From contig NZ_CP061304.1 in NCBI RefSeq assembly GCF_018687735.1, positions 744,001 through 808,000 on the forward strand: a stretch of DNA of 64,000 bases, in the 5' to 3' direction. Below the pieces are notes generated by a model. That model was not told the origin of the DNA. It ran no database searches and saw only the letters and a list, made by a program, of their open reading frames with translations. Of this stretch, positions 28,511 to 39,082 are shown one piece after another (the stretch's first letter is position 1; each line of letters starts with the position of its first letter). This DNA is from Polynucleobacter sp. MG-5-Ahmo-C2 (GTDB lineage Bacteria > Pseudomonadota > Gammaproteobacteria > Burkholderiales > Burkholderiaceae). The translations under genes and the position numbers were made by a program.

Positions 28511-29260
28511 CTATTTTCTCAGGAGCATCTGTTTGGCGATGCCACGTAAGAGATCAATTTCTTCCTTATGCAAGCTGCTCCGAGCAAATAAGGCTTGTAA
28601 GCGAGGCATGAGCTTTTTGGGATTGCTGGGGTCTAGGTAGCCAATGGCCTCAAGACCTTCGCGCCAATGATCCAACATGGCCGCAATGGCTGCTGGATCG
28701 GCCAACTCGGCTAACTCCTCACGATTCACCATCATCTCTAGGTCACCAGCCTCCGCGAAGCTCTCTCTCAGTGTGTAGGCGCAGACCATGAGTGCTTGGG
28801 CTAGATTGAGTGATGGGTAGTCAGGATTGGCGTCAAGCCAGACCCTATGGGTACATAAGGCCAGATGTTCGTTATCAAGACCCGTTCTTTCGGGCCCAAA
28901 GACCATGGCAACCCGCCCATGCTGGGCTGTTGTATTGCGAATGAGCGCGCGGGCTGCTACCCAGTCTAGGGCTGGCGGACCAAATTCTCGATCCCGACTG
29001 GTTAGGCCAAGGACAAGCGAGCAACCCTGAACTGTCGATGCTAAAGATTCTGATTCCTGGGAGGACTCTAAGACATTGAGTGCGCCACTGGCTAAGGCAA
29101 TAGCCTCTGATTCTTTGGCAATATCCTTGGTCTTAGGATTTATCAGGCGCAGATCACTAAACCCCATTGTTTTGAGCGCGCGGGCCGCTGAGCCTACATT
29201 TCCTGGGTGACTAGTCTCCACCAGAACCCAGCGTAGCAATTGGTATTTCTCGGTATTCAT
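28511..29260 (-). CDS. trmJ: tRNA (cytidine/uridine-2'-O-)-methyltransferase TrmJ-like (SPOUT)
   Basis: 249 residues from ATG 29260 (MNTEKYQLLRWVLVETSHPGNVGSAARA); a TTG at 29299 adds 13 poorly conserved residues. SPOUT knot motifs VLVETSHPGNVGSAARALKTMGF, VFGPERTGLDNEHL and PSLNLAQALMVCAY. TrmJ methylates the ribose at position 32 of several tRNAs. The C-terminal ~80 residues are the family-specific helical extension. It is divergent from suhB, a common arrangement. Confidence 0.9.
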   Translation of the reverse strand: MNTEKYQLLRWVLVETSHPGNVGSAARALKTMGFSDLRLINPKTKDIAKESEAIALASGALNVLESSQESESLASTVQGCSLVLGLTSRDREFGPPALDWVAARALIRNTTAQHGRVAMVFGPERTGLDNEHLALCTHRVWLDANPDYPSLNLAQALMVCAYTLRESFAEAGDLEMMVNREELAELADPAAIAAMLDHWREGLEAIGYLDPSNPKKLMPRLQALFARSSLHKEEIDLLRGIAKQMLLRK

Positions 29261-29389
29261 GGGGGGTTTAGAAGGGTCCAGGAAGGTGCAAAGCGCCAAT
29301 CGTTTAGAATCAAGGTATTAGCTTCGTATTGTCCTGCAGTTTAGGCAATATTACAGGCTCGTTCTTATTTAATTTGTCCATCAATACTT

Positions 29390-30178
29390 ATGCATCCCAT
29401 GTTAAATGTGGCCGTTAAGGCTGCCCGTCGTGCTGGAACCGTGATTAACCGAGCTTCTCTGAATCTAGAGCGCTTGCAGGTTGATCGTAAACAACATAAT
29501 GATTTCGTAACCGAGGTGGACAAGGCCGCAGAAGCGGCCATAATCGAAACGCTGAGTGAAGCCTATCCAACACATGGTTTTTTGGCTGAAGAAACTGGCG
29601 AACATAATATCGATGCAGAGAACGTCTGGATCATCGATCCATTAGATGGCACTACCAATTTTATTCATGGCTTTCCGCAATATGCGGTATCTATCGCATT
29701 GGCCGTCAATGGCACAACACAACAAGCGGTTGTCTATGACCCAACGCGTGATGAGCTATTTACTGCAACCCGTGGAGCGGGCGCGTATTTAGATCGCCGC
29801 CGCTTGCGCGTGGCCACTCAAGATCGCCTGGCAAATTCTTTGCTTGGCACGGGCTTTCCCTATCGTGAAGACCAAGATCTTGAAAAATATCTCAAAATCT
29901 TTGCGGAGATGACACGTCAGTGCGCTGGTTTGCGTCGCCCAGGTGCTGCGTCTTTGGACTTAGCTTATGTTGCTGCTGGTCGTTACGATGGCTTCTTTGA
30001 AAGTGATCTCAAGCCTTGGGATATGGCGGCAGGCGCCTTATTGATTACGGAGTCAGGTGGCTTGATTGGTAACTATCGTGGGGAAGAAGGTTTCCTGAAG
30101 AGCGGTGAAGTCATGGCTGCTAATCCAAGAATCTTTGCACAGATGGTGCAATGTTTATCTAAATACTCTCATCAGTAA
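29390..30178 (+). CDS. suhB: Inositol monophosphatase family protein SuhB
   Basis: 262 residues. Metal-binding motifs: FLAEETG with E67/E68, [11 protein letters not shown] with D83 and D86, and the C-terminal [11 protein letters not shown]. It hydrolyses inositol-1-phosphate in vitro; in E. coli SuhB also joins the rRNA antitermination complex. Divergent from trmJ and convergent with lpxH. Confidence 0.95.
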   Translation: MHPMLNVAVKAARRAGTVINRASLNLERLQVDRKQHNDFVTEVDKAAEAAIIETLSEAYPTHGFLAEETGEHNIDAENVWIIDPLDGTTNFIHGFPQYAVSIALAVNGTTQQAVVYDPTRDELFTATRGAGAYLDRRRLRVATQDRLANSLLGTGFPYREDQDLEKYLKIFAEMTRQCAGLRRPGAASLDLAYVAAGRYDGFFESDLKPWDMAAGALLITESGGLIGNYRGEEGFLKSGEVMAANPRIFAQMVQCLSKYSHQ

Positions 30179-30198
30179 AAGGGCAAGAAACCGGCTAT

Positions 30199-30987
30199 TT
30201 AGGTTTTTACTAGATCAAGATAGCGCACACCCTGACTATCGATCGATAGTGCGCTAGCCCTTGGAGCGGTGCTTTCAGGGTGATCTAAATCCCAGTCAGA
30301 AAGTACCCAACGTTGCCAGGTTTGCTCACCTAATTGCTCTTGGTGATGGGCTGGTAAATGAGTGTGGCCGTGGATTAATTTATCCACAAATCGATCCCGC
30401 GCCAATGCAGCACAAGCCTCCAAGGTGACATTGGTTCTCGCATTATTTTGTTGGGATGACTTCCTCGCTCCGCGTTGGTATTGACTGTAACTATTGCTAC
30501 GAAGGTGATTGGCAATGGAGCGTCGCCAGTGAAGCGGCATGTTCAAGAATACTCTTTGCATCCACGGCTTTCTCACTAGCTTGCGAAACATTTGATAGCC
30601 AACATCTGCTGTACAGAGTGAGTCGCCGTGACACACTACATATTGCTCATGGGCGATTTCAATGCAAGAAGGATCTGTTAGTAAGGACATTCCTGTCTTT
30701 TTCAGGAAGGCGGGCCCTATTAAGAAATCACGATTGCCGTGAACATAATAGGTTTTGGTTTTGGTGGATAAATTGGCAAGGGCGCGTTGAACCTCTTGCT
30801 GGAAGGGTGAGCTTGGGGAAGTGTCATCACCCACCCAATACTCAAATAAATCACCCAGAATAAAGACAGCCTGTGCCTTGGGAGCATCTTTTTCACAGAA
30901 GTCAAAAAAACGCTGCGCCGTCAAGGGCATTGACGGCGTCAGGTGTATATCGGAGATGAGCAGTGCGCTCGAGTATTGCGGGATCAT
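30199..30987 (-). CDS. lpxH: UDP-2,3-diacylglucosamine diphosphatase LpxH
   Basis: 262 residues, calcineurin-like phosphoesterase. Dimetal motifs in order: [40 protein letters not shown] and IHGHTHLPA. It splits UDP-2,3-diacylglucosamine to lipid X, the fourth step of lipid A synthesis, at the inner membrane face. The start overlaps the ppiB stop by four bases. Confidence 0.95.
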   Translation of the reverse strand: MIPQYSSALLISDIHLTPSMPLTAQRFFDFCEKDAPKAQAVFILGDLFEYWVGDDTSPSSPFQQEVQRALANLSTKTKTYYVHGNRDFLIGPAFLKKTGMSLLTDPSCIEIAHEQYVVCHGDSLCTADVGYQMFRKLVRKPWMQRVFLNMPLHWRRSIANHLRSNSYSQYQRGARKSSQQNNARTNVTLEACAALARDRFVDKLIHGHTHLPAHHQEQLGEQTWQRWVLSDWDLDHPESTAPRASALSIDSQGVRYLDLVKT

Positions 30988-31487
30988 TCCTCGAGAACGG
31001 TTGCCTTTTCAATCACCACATCTTCAGTTGGAACATCTTGATGAAAGCCAGAGCTTGCGGTCTTTACTTTACGAATAGTGTCAACGACATCCATGCCATC
31101 GGTGACTTTGCCAAAGACAGCATAGCCCCAGCCTTGGGCATTTTGTGCAGTGTGATTTAAAAAATCATTGTCATTAACGTTGATAAAGAATTGTGCTGTA
31201 GCAGAGTGTGGATCGCTGGTGCGCGCCATCGCCACGGTGTAGCGATCATTCTTTAGACCATTGTTCGCTTCATTTTCAATTTGTTTGCCAGAGGACTTCT
31301 CTTTCATGCCAGCAGTCATGCCGCCGCCTTGAATCATGAAGTTATTAATCACGCGGTGAAAGATGGTGCCATCATAGTGACCACTCTTCACGTATTCCAA
31401 AAAATTGGCAACACTCTTCGGCGCCTTGGCAGAGTCAAGGCTGAGGGTGATGTCACCCTGATTCGTTTTTAACAGTACTTTAGACAT
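30984..31487 (-). CDS. ppiB: Cytoplasmic peptidyl-prolyl cis-trans isomerase (cyclophilin)
   Basis: 167 residues without a signal peptide. Cyclophilin core: [35 protein letters not shown] and [16 protein letters not shown]. Catalyses proline isomerisation. It starts on ATG sharing one base with the stop of the upstream TPR gene (TAATG) and overlaps lpxH by four bases, so TPR-ppiB-lpxH is one tightly coupled minus-strand operon. Confidence 0.96.
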   Translation of the reverse strand: MSKVLLKTNQGDITLSLDSAKAPKSVANFLEYVKSGHYDGTIFHRVINNFMIQGGGMTAGMKEKSSGKQIENEANNGLKNDRYTVAMARTSDPHSATAQFFINVNDNDFLNHTAQNAQGWGYAVFGKVTDGMDVVDTIRKVKTASSGFHQDVPTEDVVIEKATVLEE

Positions 31488-32317
31488 TATTTAGATCGAC
31501 TTTCTGGGGGGTTAGTGGATGGAATTGTTGTTGCTTTATTGGGCTGACTAATGAGCTTCATTAATGCTTTAGCCCGATTGGAGTATTGGCGTTGATTGAG
31601 TTGTGCTGATAAGGCGGCCTCTTCATAGGCTTGCGCGCCAAGTCGCACATAGAGTTCACCTAAGTTGGCCGAGGCGATCGCGTAACTTGGCCGCAATTTG
31701 AGGGCAAGTTCTAAATAGTCTCTTGCCTCAATCCATTTGTCTTGACTTGCTGCTATGGCCGCCAGATTGTTGTAGGGCTCAGGCAACTCTGGGAATTGTT
31801 GGGTTATTTGAATCAAGGTTTTTTTTGCTTGCTCAAGCTCGCGCATTTCAAGTTGCAGGCGGGCTCTTAAAAAACGTAGCTGCACATTTTTTGGCGATTT
31901 TTTTAAATACGCATCAATCAGTTTGATGGCCTCCGGAAATTGGCGTGCTTTGACTAACTTTTCAATATCTGAGGGCACTGCATTTTTACTTACAGGATCT
32001 GGCTCAATGATCAGGAATGATAAGAATGGCAATGCCACAGTCTCAGATAGCTCTGGATTGAGCGGGTCGTAAGGTGTATCTACCGATGTCCTGGGGGGAT
32101 CATTGGGGCTGTATCCGCCCAAATAGGGGGTATTGGGCCCACATTTCAATTCTTGGGTGCTTGCTGCCTTCATTTCTGTATCTGCAAGCTGTTGGGCGGG
32201 GGTGCTACAGCCCGCGATCAACGCAGCAGTAAATATGGCAGCAAGGATCTTTATCAGAACAGGGTATGGTGCTTGGATGGTTAAGGGCATAGGGGAAAGG
32301 GTGTGAAACTGGCTCAT
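31487..32317 (-). CDS. TPR-repeat lipoprotein
   Basis: 276 residues. A hydrophobic signal segment ends in the lipobox IAGC (Cys 37 from this start; Cys 28 if ATG 32290 is used). About two to three tetratricopeptide repeats occupy ~130-245 ([23 protein letters not shown]-, [13 protein letters not shown]-, and [13 protein letters not shown]-like helices). Likely a periplasmic scaffold or assembly protein; the partner is unknown. Translation is coupled to ppiB through TAATG. It is divergent from cysS. Confidence 0.83.
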   Translation of the reverse strand: MSQFHTLSPMPLTIQAPYPVLIKILAAIFTAALIAGCSTPAQQLADTEMKAASTQELKCGPNTPYLGGYSPNDPPRTSVDTPYDPLNPELSETVALPFLSFLIIEPDPVSKNAVPSDIEKLVKARQFPEAIKLIDAYLKKSPKNVQLRFLRARLQLEMRELEQAKKTLIQITQQFPELPEPYNNLAAIAASQDKWIEARDYLELALKLRPSYAIASANLGELYVRLGAQAYEEAALSAQLNQRQYSNRAKALMKLISQPNKATTIPSTNPPESRSK

Positions 32318-32377
32318 TCGATATACTCAGCGCTCAGTCTAACAAATTGGCGCTACTTGCCCCACCTTTATAGCCCT

Positions 32378-33796
32378 ATGCTGCAAATCTATAACACCCT
32401 TAGTCGTTCAAAAGAGGTATTTAAGCCCATTGTGCCGGGCAAGGTGAAGATGTATGTCTGCGGCATGACGGTTTATGACTTTTGCCATATTGGCCACGCC
32501 AGAGTCATGATTGTGTTTGATATGGTGGTTCGCTGGTTGCGGGCCAGCGGCTATGAAGTTCAGTATGTCCGCAACATCACCGACATTGATGACAAGATTA
32601 TTAATCGTGCGATTGAAAACGGCGAGCCCATAGCCGCCCTCACCAATCGTTTTATCGATGCTATGCATGCTGACTCTGATGAGTTGGGCCTCATGCACCC
32701 CGATCAAGAGCCACGAGCAACCGATTACATTGAGCAGATGCAGGGCATGATTGGCAAGCTCATTGAAAATGAATTGGCATATTCGGTAGATGATGGCGAT
32801 GTGAATTTTGCAGTGCGCTTGCTTCCCAGATACGGTCAGCTCTCTGGTAAATCCTTGGATGATCTGAATGCCGGTGAACGTGTTGCGATTGTGGGCGGTA
32901 AACGGGATCCATTAGATTTTGTCCTTTGGAAAAGTGCGAAAGCCGAAGAGCCTGCAGATACTCGCTGGGCATCTCCATGGGGTGAGGGCCGCCCAGGTTG
33001 GCACATTGAGTGTTCTGCCATGTCTTGTGACTTGCTTGGCGAACATTTTGATATTCATGGCGGTGGCGCTGACTTGCAGTTTCCTCATCATGAGAATGAA
33101 ATTGCCCAGAGTGAAGGGGCCTTGTATGGAAAAAATCGCAAAGATGACGATGCCCCCTTCGTCAATTATTGGATGCATAACGGCCATATTCGGGTAAACG
33201 AAGAGAAGATGTCAAAGTCATTAGGCAATTTTTTCTTGATTCGGGATGTTCTCAAAAGCTTTGACCCCGAAGTATTGTGTTTTTTTATGCTCAAGGCCCA
33301 TTACCGCAGCCCAATCAATTACAGCGATGCTCAACTCGAAGAGGCTCGTGCTGGCTTGGGCAGGCTGTATACGGCATTGGCACAAGCAGAAACTCAAACT
33401 AGTACCCTTGATCCGCAGAATTCATGGGTACAGCGCTTTGCGCAAGCGATGAATGATGACTTCAATACCCCCGAGGCGATTGCCGTGTTGTTTGATTTGG
33501 CCACTGAGGTCAATCGTGCACAGGGCGCTGAGAAGCAAATGCTGGCTGGCACCTTAAAGTCGCTTGGTGCTTCACTCAATTTCTTGCAACGTGACCCAAC
33601 GGCATTTTTGCAGGCAGACTCAAAACAAGAGGGTGGCTTGAGCGCTGCTCAGATTCAAGAAAAAATTGCTGAGCGAGTTGCATCCAAGCAAGCAAAAGAT
33701 TTTGCTAAAGCAGATTTGATTCGTAAGACGCTATTAGATCAAGGCGTAGTTCTAGAAGACAAGCCAGGCGGCTTGACAGAATGGCGAAGAGCTTAG
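32378..33796 (+). CDS. cysS: Cysteine--tRNA ligase
   Basis: 472 residues from ATG 32378 ([15 protein letters not shown]), the normal family start; the frame is open to 32303 but those 25 residues are not conserved. Zinc ligand C28, HIGH at 37-40, the zinc-binding GWHIECSAM segment, and KMSKSLGN. It charges tRNA-Cys. Its last 16 bases overlap the next gene. Confidence 0.97.
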   Translation: MLQIYNTLSRSKEVFKPIVPGKVKMYVCGMTVYDFCHIGHARVMIVFDMVVRWLRASGYEVQYVRNITDIDDKIINRAIENGEPIAALTNRFIDAMHADSDELGLMHPDQEPRATDYIEQMQGMIGKLIENELAYSVDDGDVNFAVRLLPRYGQLSGKSLDDLNAGERVAIVGGKRDPLDFVLWKSAKAEEPADTRWASPWGEGRPGWHIECSAMSCDLLGEHFDIHGGGADLQFPHHENEIAQSEGALYGKNRKDDDAPFVNYWMHNGHIRVNEEKMSKSLGNFFLIRDVLKSFDPEVLCFFMLKAHYRSPINYSDAQLEEARAGLGRLYTALAQAETQTSTLDPQNSWVQRFAQAMNDDFNTPEAIAVLFDLATEVNRAQGAEKQMLAGTLKSLGASLNFLQRDPTAFLQADSKQEGGLSAAQIQEKIAERVASKQAKDFAKADLIRKTLLDQGVVLEDKPGGLTEWRRA

Positions 33797-34452
33797 TGAC
33801 TGCAGTAAAAGAAAAATCCATTTTGCAAGAAGTTGCTCCAGAGTATTGGGAGCAAGCTTGTCGCGAGCTCATGAAACAGGACCGCATTCTCAAAAAACTT
33901 ATTCCCAAATATGGATCTGGTTTTTTAGTTACTCGCGGTGATGCATTCACAACCCTAGCTAGAGCAATCGTAGGACAACAAATTTCGGTAGCTGCTGCGC
34001 AAGCTGTTTGGGACAGAGTGGTGATTGCCAGCAAGAAGAAAGTGAACCCCAAAAATATTTTGGCACTCACCGTAGAAGAATTGCGGGCAGCAGGTTTATC
34101 GGGGCGTAAAGTTGAGTACATCCGTGATTTGGCCGATCACTTCGACTCAGGGCGCCTGCATGCCAATCAATGGAAAGAGATGGACGATGAGAGCGTCATT
34201 AAAGAATTGAGCGCCATTCGGGGAATCGGCCGTTGGACAGCGGAAATGTTCTTGATTTTTAACATGGTTCGCCCAAATATCCTGCCCCTAGATGATGTTG
34301 GCTTAATTAAGGCTATTTCCCTGAATTACTTCAGCGGTGAGCCTGTCAGCCGCCATGAGGCCAGGGAAGTTGCAGCCAATTGGGCCCCGTGGCGTACGGT
34401 TGCCACTTGGTATATGTGGAGAAGTATCGACCCCATCCCCGTTGAATATTAA
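33781..34452 (+). CDS. DNA-3-methyladenine glycosylase II-like protein (HhH-GPD family)
   Basis: 223 residues. HhH-GPD fold with [17 protein letters not shown], the hairpin [13 protein letters not shown] and the catalytic Asp in ILPLDDVGL. It removes alkylated purines from DNA as the first step of base excision repair. It lacks the N-terminal domain of E. coli AlkA and resembles the shorter type. It overlaps cysS by 16 bases and is followed by accA after six. Confidence 0.9.
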   Translation: MAKSLVTAVKEKSILQEVAPEYWEQACRELMKQDRILKKLIPKYGSGFLVTRGDAFTTLARAIVGQQISVAAAQAVWDRVVIASKKKVNPKNILALTVEELRAAGLSGRKVEYIRDLADHFDSGRLHANQWKEMDDESVIKELSAIRGIGRWTAEMFLIFNMVRPNILPLDDVGLIKAISLNYFSGEPVSRHEAREVAANWAPWRTVATWYMWRSIDPIPVEY

Positions 34453-34458
34453 AATCAG

Positions 34459-35433
34459 ATGATGAAAACGACTTTCCTGGATTTTGAGCAGCAAATCGCC
34501 GAATTAGAAACAAAGATCGAAGAGCTGCGTTTTGTACAAGATGAGTCATCGGTGGATATTTCCGATGAGATCAAAACGCTTTCCGAAAAAAGTCAGCAAC
34601 TCACCAAAGATGTCTATGCTGCACTAACACCATGGCAGGTATCCCAAGTAGCTCGTCATCCTCAGCGTCCTTACACCTTGGATTACGTCAACGCACTATT
34701 CACTGATTTTCATGAACTGCATGGCGATCGTACATTTGCTGATGATCAATCCATGATTGGCGGTTTGGCGCGTTTTGATAACCAGCCGTGTATGGTGATT
34801 GGCCATCAAAAAGGCCGCGATACCAAAGAGCGTGCACTGCGCAACTTCGGCATGAGTCGCCCTGAGGGATATCGTAAAGCGATGCGCCTCATGCGTCTTG
34901 CGGAAAAGTTTGGCATTCCTGTTTTTACGTTTGTGGATACACCGGGAGCATTTCCTGGTATTGATGCAGAAGAGCGCAATCAATCTGAGGCGATTGGTCG
35001 CAATCTCTATGTTCAGGCCGAATTAGAAGTGCCAATCATCGCTACGATTATTGGCGAAGGTGGCTCGGGTGGTGCTCTAGCAATTGCCATGGGTGATGTG
35101 GTGCTGATGCTGCAAAACTCTACCTATTCGGTGATCTCCCCAGAGGGATGTGCTTCGATTCTGTGGAAAACTGCGGATAAAGCTCCCGAGGCTGCAGAAC
35201 AACTAGGCTTGACTGCCCAAAGATTAAAAGCCTTAGGTCTAATCGATAAGATCGTAGCTGAACCTGTGGGCGGCGCTCATCGTGACTATGACACCATGAT
35301 GGTCAATATGCGTAAATCTCTTAGTGAGTCGATGAAGACCTTTGATGGCATGAAAGTAGAGTCACTGCTTGAACGTCGTCATGAACGCCTAATGAGTTAT
35401 GGCAAGTTCAAGGAAATCACAGCCAAGCCTTAA
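34459..35433 (+). CDS. accA: Acetyl-CoA carboxylase carboxyltransferase subunit alpha
   Basis: 324 residues. Starts [20 protein letters not shown] (ATG 34459 or 34462). Crotonase-like core with [47 protein letters not shown] and [14 protein letters not shown]. With AccD it transfers CO2 from carboxybiotin to acetyl-CoA, the first step of fatty-acid synthesis. The 3' end overlaps the tilS start by 35 bases, an arrangement also seen in other betaproteobacteria. Confidence 0.98.
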   Translation: MMKTTFLDFEQQIAELETKIEELRFVQDESSVDISDEIKTLSEKSQQLTKDVYAALTPWQVSQVARHPQRPYTLDYVNALFTDFHELHGDRTFADDQSMIGGLARFDNQPCMVIGHQKGRDTKERALRNFGMSRPEGYRKAMRLMRLAEKFGIPVFTFVDTPGAFPGIDAEERNQSEAIGRNLYVQAELEVPIIATIIGEGGSGGALAIAMGDVVLMLQNSTYSVISPEGCASILWKTADKAPEAAEQLGLTAQRLKALGLIDKIVAEPVGGAHRDYDTMMVNMRKSLSESMKTFDGMKVESLLERRHERLMSYGKFKEITAKP

Positions 35434-36691
35434 GCCGGGTAATCGAATTGCGGTTGCCTTGAGTGGCGGCCTCGATTCGGTTGTGCTGCTCGATACCGTT
35501 TGCAAAGCGCACGCAAAATACAAATCTGCTGAAATCTATGCTTTTCATATTCATCACGGTTTACAAAAGCAGGCTGATGACTGGTTGATCTTTTGCGAGA
35601 AGCTCGCCAAAAAATATCAAATCCATTTTGATTTTCGCTTACTCCACTTTTGTAAAGAAGAGGGCAATATCGAAGCGAATGCAAGAGCGGGGCGCTATGA
35701 AGCCCTAGAAGATCTCTGCGCGGAATATGACATTAACGACATTTTCTTGGCGCATCACCAAAATGATCAGGCAGAAACAGTGCTGTTGCAGCTGCTGCGT
35801 GGTGCTGGTGTTGCAGGCCTGGCAGCCATGCCCGCCAGCCGTAAACTCAAGACAACAGATGGCAAGATTACACTCTGGCGCCCTTTACTGGATCAAAGTA
35901 AAAAACAACTTGAGGCTTATGCCAAAAAACATAAGCTCAAGTGGGTTGAAGATCCGAGCAATCAAGATTCTAAATACCGTCGCAATGCCATTCGTAAAAC
36001 AGTTATTACAGCACTAGAAAAAATTCAGCCCGAAGCTATTGCTAATCTGGCGCGAAGCGCAGCATTGCTTGGTGAAGCGCAGGGTTTGCTTGACCGATTA
36101 GCAACCCAAGACGGTAAAGCTATTCTTCTGAAGAATGGGGTTCAACTAAAGCAAGTACTTGAATTAGCAAAAAAGGATTTACCTGCTGCCAATAATGTTT
36201 TGAGATATTGGTTGAAGGCAAGCGGGCTGACGATGCCTTCGCAAGAGCGCCTTGCTGGATGGTGGCGCGATCTTGAGGCAGTAAAGGCTGATGCTCAGCT
36301 AGAGTGGGTGCATGATGAGAGAGTCATTCGGCTTTGGCGTGGGACTTTGCAAGTCGTAGACGAAACTGCTGGTGAGTGGGTTTTTAAATCTATCCCCAGT
36401 TCAAGTGAAACTTTGGGGCTTCCAAGTAAATGGGTCAAAGAGGCTCAGCAAAAGGGCCAGATCACCCAGGTAAATAGGTCTGGATCAGAAAAAATTCAAA
36501 TCAAAGCCAAGACACCACGCAAAACCCTCAAGAATCTCTTTCAGGAGGGCGATATTCCACCATGGCAGCGTAAGGCGCCGCTCTTGTTCATTAATGGGGA
36601 TTTGATAGCAGTGGCGGGGGTCGGTCTTAGCTACCCGCATTTGGTTAACACGGGGCCTAGGGTGCTGCCCGAGTGGCAACAGAAGGTTTAG
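35399..36691 (+). CDS. tilS: tRNA(Ile)-lysidine synthase
   Basis: 430 residues. PP-loop ATP-binding motif SGGLDS at 22-27, then the [23 protein letters not shown] and RRNAIRKTV segments, and a C-terminal domain ([20 protein letters not shown]). It converts C34 of the CAU-anticodon tRNA-Ile to lysidine so that it reads AUA. The start ATG lies inside accA in another frame. A later start would damage the PP-loop strand, so the 35-base overlap is probably real. Confidence 0.95.
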   Translation: MASSRKSQPSLKPGNRIAVALSGGLDSVVLLDTVCKAHAKYKSAEIYAFHIHHGLQKQADDWLIFCEKLAKKYQIHFDFRLLHFCKEEGNIEANARAGRYEALEDLCAEYDINDIFLAHHQNDQAETVLLQLLRGAGVAGLAAMPASRKLKTTDGKITLWRPLLDQSKKQLEAYAKKHKLKWVEDPSNQDSKYRRNAIRKTVITALEKIQPEAIANLARSAALLGEAQGLLDRLATQDGKAILLKNGVQLKQVLELAKKDLPAANNVLRYWLKASGLTMPSQERLAGWWRDLEAVKADAQLEWVHDERVIRLWRGTLQVVDETAGEWVFKSIPSSSETLGLPSKWVKEAQQKGQITQVNRSGSEKIQIKAKTPRKTLKNLFQEGDIPPWQRKAPLLFINGDLIAVAGVGLSYPHLVNTGPRVLPEWQQKV

Positions 36692-36730
36692 CAGGTTTAA
36701 AACCCTGTAAAATAAGGCCTTTTTGATCCT

Positions 36731-36748
36731 CAGGAAATTCATTTCCTG
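36731..36748. promoter_or_regulatory. 18-bp palindrome upstream of lysC
   Basis: CAGGAAAT (36731-36738) and ATTTCCTG (36741-36748) form a perfect inverted repeat around TC, 27 bases before the lysC ATG. Size and symmetry suit a dimeric regulator or an RNA hairpin near the ribosome site. No known operator is recognised. Confidence 0.45.
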
Positions 36749-36775
36749 CTACAGATAGTGAAATAGACAGTTTTT

Positions 36776-38026
36776 ATGGCTCTTATCGTTCATAAATATG
36801 GTGGCACCTCAATGGGCTCAACAGAGCGCATTGCGAATGTTGCTAAACGCGTTGCTAAATGGATGCGTGCTGGTCACCAAGTGGTTGTCGTGCCTTCAGC
36901 CATGTCAGGCGAAACCAATCGCTTGCTTGGTCTAGCAAAAGAAATTAATCCTGATGCAAATCCGCGCGAGCTTGATCAAATTGCATCAACTGGTGAACAA
37001 GTCAGCTCTGGCCTACTAGCTTTAGCATTAATGCGAGAAGGTGTGGATGCAGTCAGCTATGCTGGCTGGCAGGTAACAGTTCATACCGATTCTGCTTTTA
37101 CTAAAGCACGCATTAAAAGTATTGATGACAAGAAAATTCTGAGTGATTTGAACGCTGGTCGAGCAGTAGTGGTCACCGGTTTCCAGGGCGTTGATCCAGA
37201 AGGCAATATCACCACATTAGGTCGTGGTGGTTCAGATACCTCTGCAGTCGCTATGGCAGCTGCACTTAAAGCAGATGAGTGTTTAATTTACACCGACGTC
37301 GATGGTGTTTATACAACTGACCCTCGAGTTTGTGAAGATGCACGTCGTCTAGACAAGATTACTTTTGAAGAGATGCTAGAAATGGCTAGCTTAGGTTCAA
37401 AGGTCTTGCAGATTCGTTCAGTAGAGTTTGCTGGTAAGTACAAAGTTAAAACCCGGGTTCTGTCTTCCTTGACAGACCCATTGATGCCCTTAGACATCGA
37501 GATGAAGTCGGGCACCTTGATTACATTTGAAGAGGACAGCACTATGGAAGCCGCAGTTATTTCCGGCATCGCCTTTGCGCGTGATGAAGCGAAGATTACC
37601 GTTTTAGGAGTTCCTGATCGCCCAGGTATTGCCTATCAAATTCTGGGACCAATCGCAGATGCGAATATTGATGTTGACATCATTATTCAGAACCAATCCG
37701 TTGATGGCAAGACTGACTTTACATTTACTGTGCCACGTGCTGATTATCAAAAAGCATTGGATCTACTCAAGAACACAGTGCAAGCGCATATCGAAGCAAA
37801 AGAAATTTCAGGCGACCCGAAGGTTTCTAAAGTTTCAGTGGTTGGTGTGGGCATGCGTTCTCATGTTGGGGTTGCCAGCAAAATGTTCCGAACTTTGTCA
37901 GAAGAGGGCATCAATATCCTCATGATCTCCACTAGTGAAATCAAGATTTCTGTAGTGATTGATGAGAAATATATGGAGCTAGCAGTCAGAGCCCTGCATA
38001 AGGCATTTGAGCTGGACCAGAAGTAA
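36776..38026 (+). CDS. lysC: Aspartate kinase
   Basis: 416 residues. Kinase domain (1-245) opening with KYGGTSMGS at 7-15 and containing GFQGVDPEGNITTLGRGGSDT-type catalytic residues, then two C-terminal ACT domains (~265-405) that bind lysine and/or threonine. It phosphorylates aspartate, feeding lysine/diaminopimelate (with dapA in this window), threonine and methionine synthesis. Monofunctional, of the type with an internal beta-subunit start in some bacteria. A palindrome precedes the gene. Confidence 0.97.
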   Translation: MALIVHKYGGTSMGSTERIANVAKRVAKWMRAGHQVVVVPSAMSGETNRLLGLAKEINPDANPRELDQIASTGEQVSSGLLALALMREGVDAVSYAGWQVTVHTDSAFTKARIKSIDDKKILSDLNAGRAVVVTGFQGVDPEGNITTLGRGGSDTSAVAMAAALKADECLIYTDVDGVYTTDPRVCEDARRLDKITFEEMLEMASLGSKVLQIRSVEFAGKYKVKTRVLSSLTDPLMPLDIEMKSGTLITFEEDSTMEAAVISGIAFARDEAKITVLGVPDRPGIAYQILGPIADANIDVDIIIQNQSVDGKTDFTFTVPRADYQKALDLLKNTVQAHIEAKEISGDPKVSKVSVVGVGMRSHVGVASKMFRTLSEEGINILMISTSEIKISVVIDEKYMELAVRALHKAFELDQK

Positions 38027-38127
38027 AACAACAATAAACACAAAAGAGGGACCATAAAACCCCCTTTGCGGCCACAGTAAGACAGTAATCCGTTAAACTG
38101 TGGGGCGTTGTAAAGAGTTAGAAATAC

Positions 38128-38222
38128 GGAGACGTGGCCGAGCTGGTCGAAGGCACTCCCCTGCTAAGGGAGCATCGGGGCTAAAACTCTGATCGGAGGT
38201 TCGAATCCTCTCGTCTCCGCCA
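38128..38222 (+). tRNA. tRNA-Ser (GCT)
   Basis: Class II tRNA with a long variable arm. Acceptor GGAGACG pairs with CGTCTCC, anticodon stem CTCCC/GGGAG with loop CTGCTAA giving GCT, variable arm ATCGGGGC...CTCTGAT, T arm GGAGG/CCTCT, and an encoded CCA. Stands alone after lysC. Confidence 0.96.
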
Positions 38223-38246
38223 GTACTTTATTCATTGCCACCCATT

Positions 38247-38276
38247 AAAAAACCACCCTTCACTTGGTGGTTTTTT
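38247..38276 (+). terminator. Intrinsic terminator after tRNA-Ser
   Basis: AAAAAACCACC (38247-38257) pairs with GGTGGTTTTTT (38266-38276) around CTTCACTT. It ends the tRNA-Ser transcript and isolates the phasin promoter. Confidence 0.92.
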
Positions 38277-38331
38277 CATTTCTAGCGTTCAAATCCCTGT
38301 TTTAAGCACTTAAATTGAGGTTTTTACTGAT

Positions 38332-38384
38332 ATGTTGCATTGCCGCAAATAAATGTTGCAGCACAACATATTCTTTTCTATAAT
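38332..38384 (+). promoter_or_regulatory. Phasin promoter with ATGTTGCA repeats
   Basis: A strong sigma-70-type promoter: -35 TTGCAG (38356-38361), 17-base spacer, -10 TATAAT (38379-38384). ATGTTGCA occurs at 38332-38339 and again at 38353-38360, exactly 21 bases apart, two helical turns. The second copy is also half of an inverted repeat ATGTTG-CAGCA-CAACAT (38353-38369) covering the -35 box. This layout fits repression by a PHB-sensing regulator such as PhaR; that identity is inferred. Confidence 0.65.
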
Positions 38385-38432
38385 GGTGCATCGCAACAAA
38401 TTTTGTACCTCTACTTAAATAAAGGAATCATC

Positions 38433-39008
38433 ATGTTTCAAACTCAATTAAACGATAAAATCGCTCATGCTCAAGCTAAAGCTGTTGAAAACGCTAAACA
38501 TTTAGCCCAAGTAGCTGTTGAAAGCGCACAAGAATTAGCTGAAATTAACCAAGCTGCTGCTAAAGACGCATTGGCTGCTGCACAAGATGCAAGCACACAA
38601 TTGTTGGCTATCAAAGATCCACAGCAATTAACTAAATTGGCTCAGCCTGAAGTCGCTCAAGAAGCTGCTAAGTATGCCGCTGCTTATCAAGCTAAAGTGA
38701 ACACAGTAGTTCGCAATGGCAATAAAGAAGTTGCTCAATTGGTTGACGCTTCGATTGATGATGCACGCGATGATTTGGTAAAGTTTGTTAAAGAAGCTAC
38801 TAAGTCTGCACCTGCTGGCGCTGAAGCTTTTGTTTCTGCATTCCAAACAGCATTTGATGCTTCAGTTCAACAGTTTGACCAAGTTCGCGCTACTGCAACT
38901 GATGCTTTTGCAAACTTTGAGAAGAGTGTTGACGCTGCATTGGCAAATATTCAAGGCCAATACGCTGCTAAACCTGCAAAGAAAGCTGCTGCTAAATTAG
39001 CTGCTTAA
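38433..39008 (+). CDS. Phasin family protein (polyhydroxyalkanoate granule-associated)
   Basis: 191 residues from ATG 38433 (MFQTQLND), seven bases after AAAGGA; the open frame upstream to 38340 runs through the promoter and is rejected. Almost all alpha-helical and rich in Ala, Gln and Lys (NAKHLAQVAVESAQELAEINQAAAKDAL), with no cysteine, as expected for phasin_2 proteins that coat PHB granules and control their size. The C-terminus is KPAKKAAAKLAA-like. A solitary gene between its own promoter and terminator. Confidence 0.92.
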   Translation: MFQTQLNDKIAHAQAKAVENAKHLAQVAVESAQELAEINQAAAKDALAAAQDASTQLLAIKDPQQLTKLAQPEVAQEAAKYAAAYQAKVNTVVRNGNKEVAQLVDASIDDARDDLVKFVKEATKSAPAGAEAFVSAFQTAFDASVQQFDQVRATATDAFANFEKSVDAALANIQGQYAAKPAKKAAAKLAA

Positions 39009-39029
39009 TTCAGTTTTAACTGCTTTGCA

Positions 39030-39057
39030 AAGGCCGCCTCCGGGCGGCTTTTTCTTT
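39030..39057 (+). terminator. Intrinsic terminator after the phasin gene
   Basis: GCCGCC (39033-39038) pairs with GGCGGC (39043-39048) across TCCG, followed by a TTTTTCTTTT run. Confidence 0.92.
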
Positions 39058-39082
39058 TCTTCCACTCCACAACCCCGCTAAT

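Noticed and set aside
30456-30863. 135-codon plus-strand ORF inside lpxH
   Set aside because: Antisense to the metal-binding motifs of lpxH; no plausible product.
33705-34121. 138-codon minus-strand ORF across cysS and the glycosylase gene
   Set aside because: Antisense to two overlapping real genes; no recognisable domain or ribosome site.
38340-38432. Upstream extension of the phasin reading frame
   Set aside because: It runs through a clear promoter and has no start signal; ATG 38433 has a good ribosome site.
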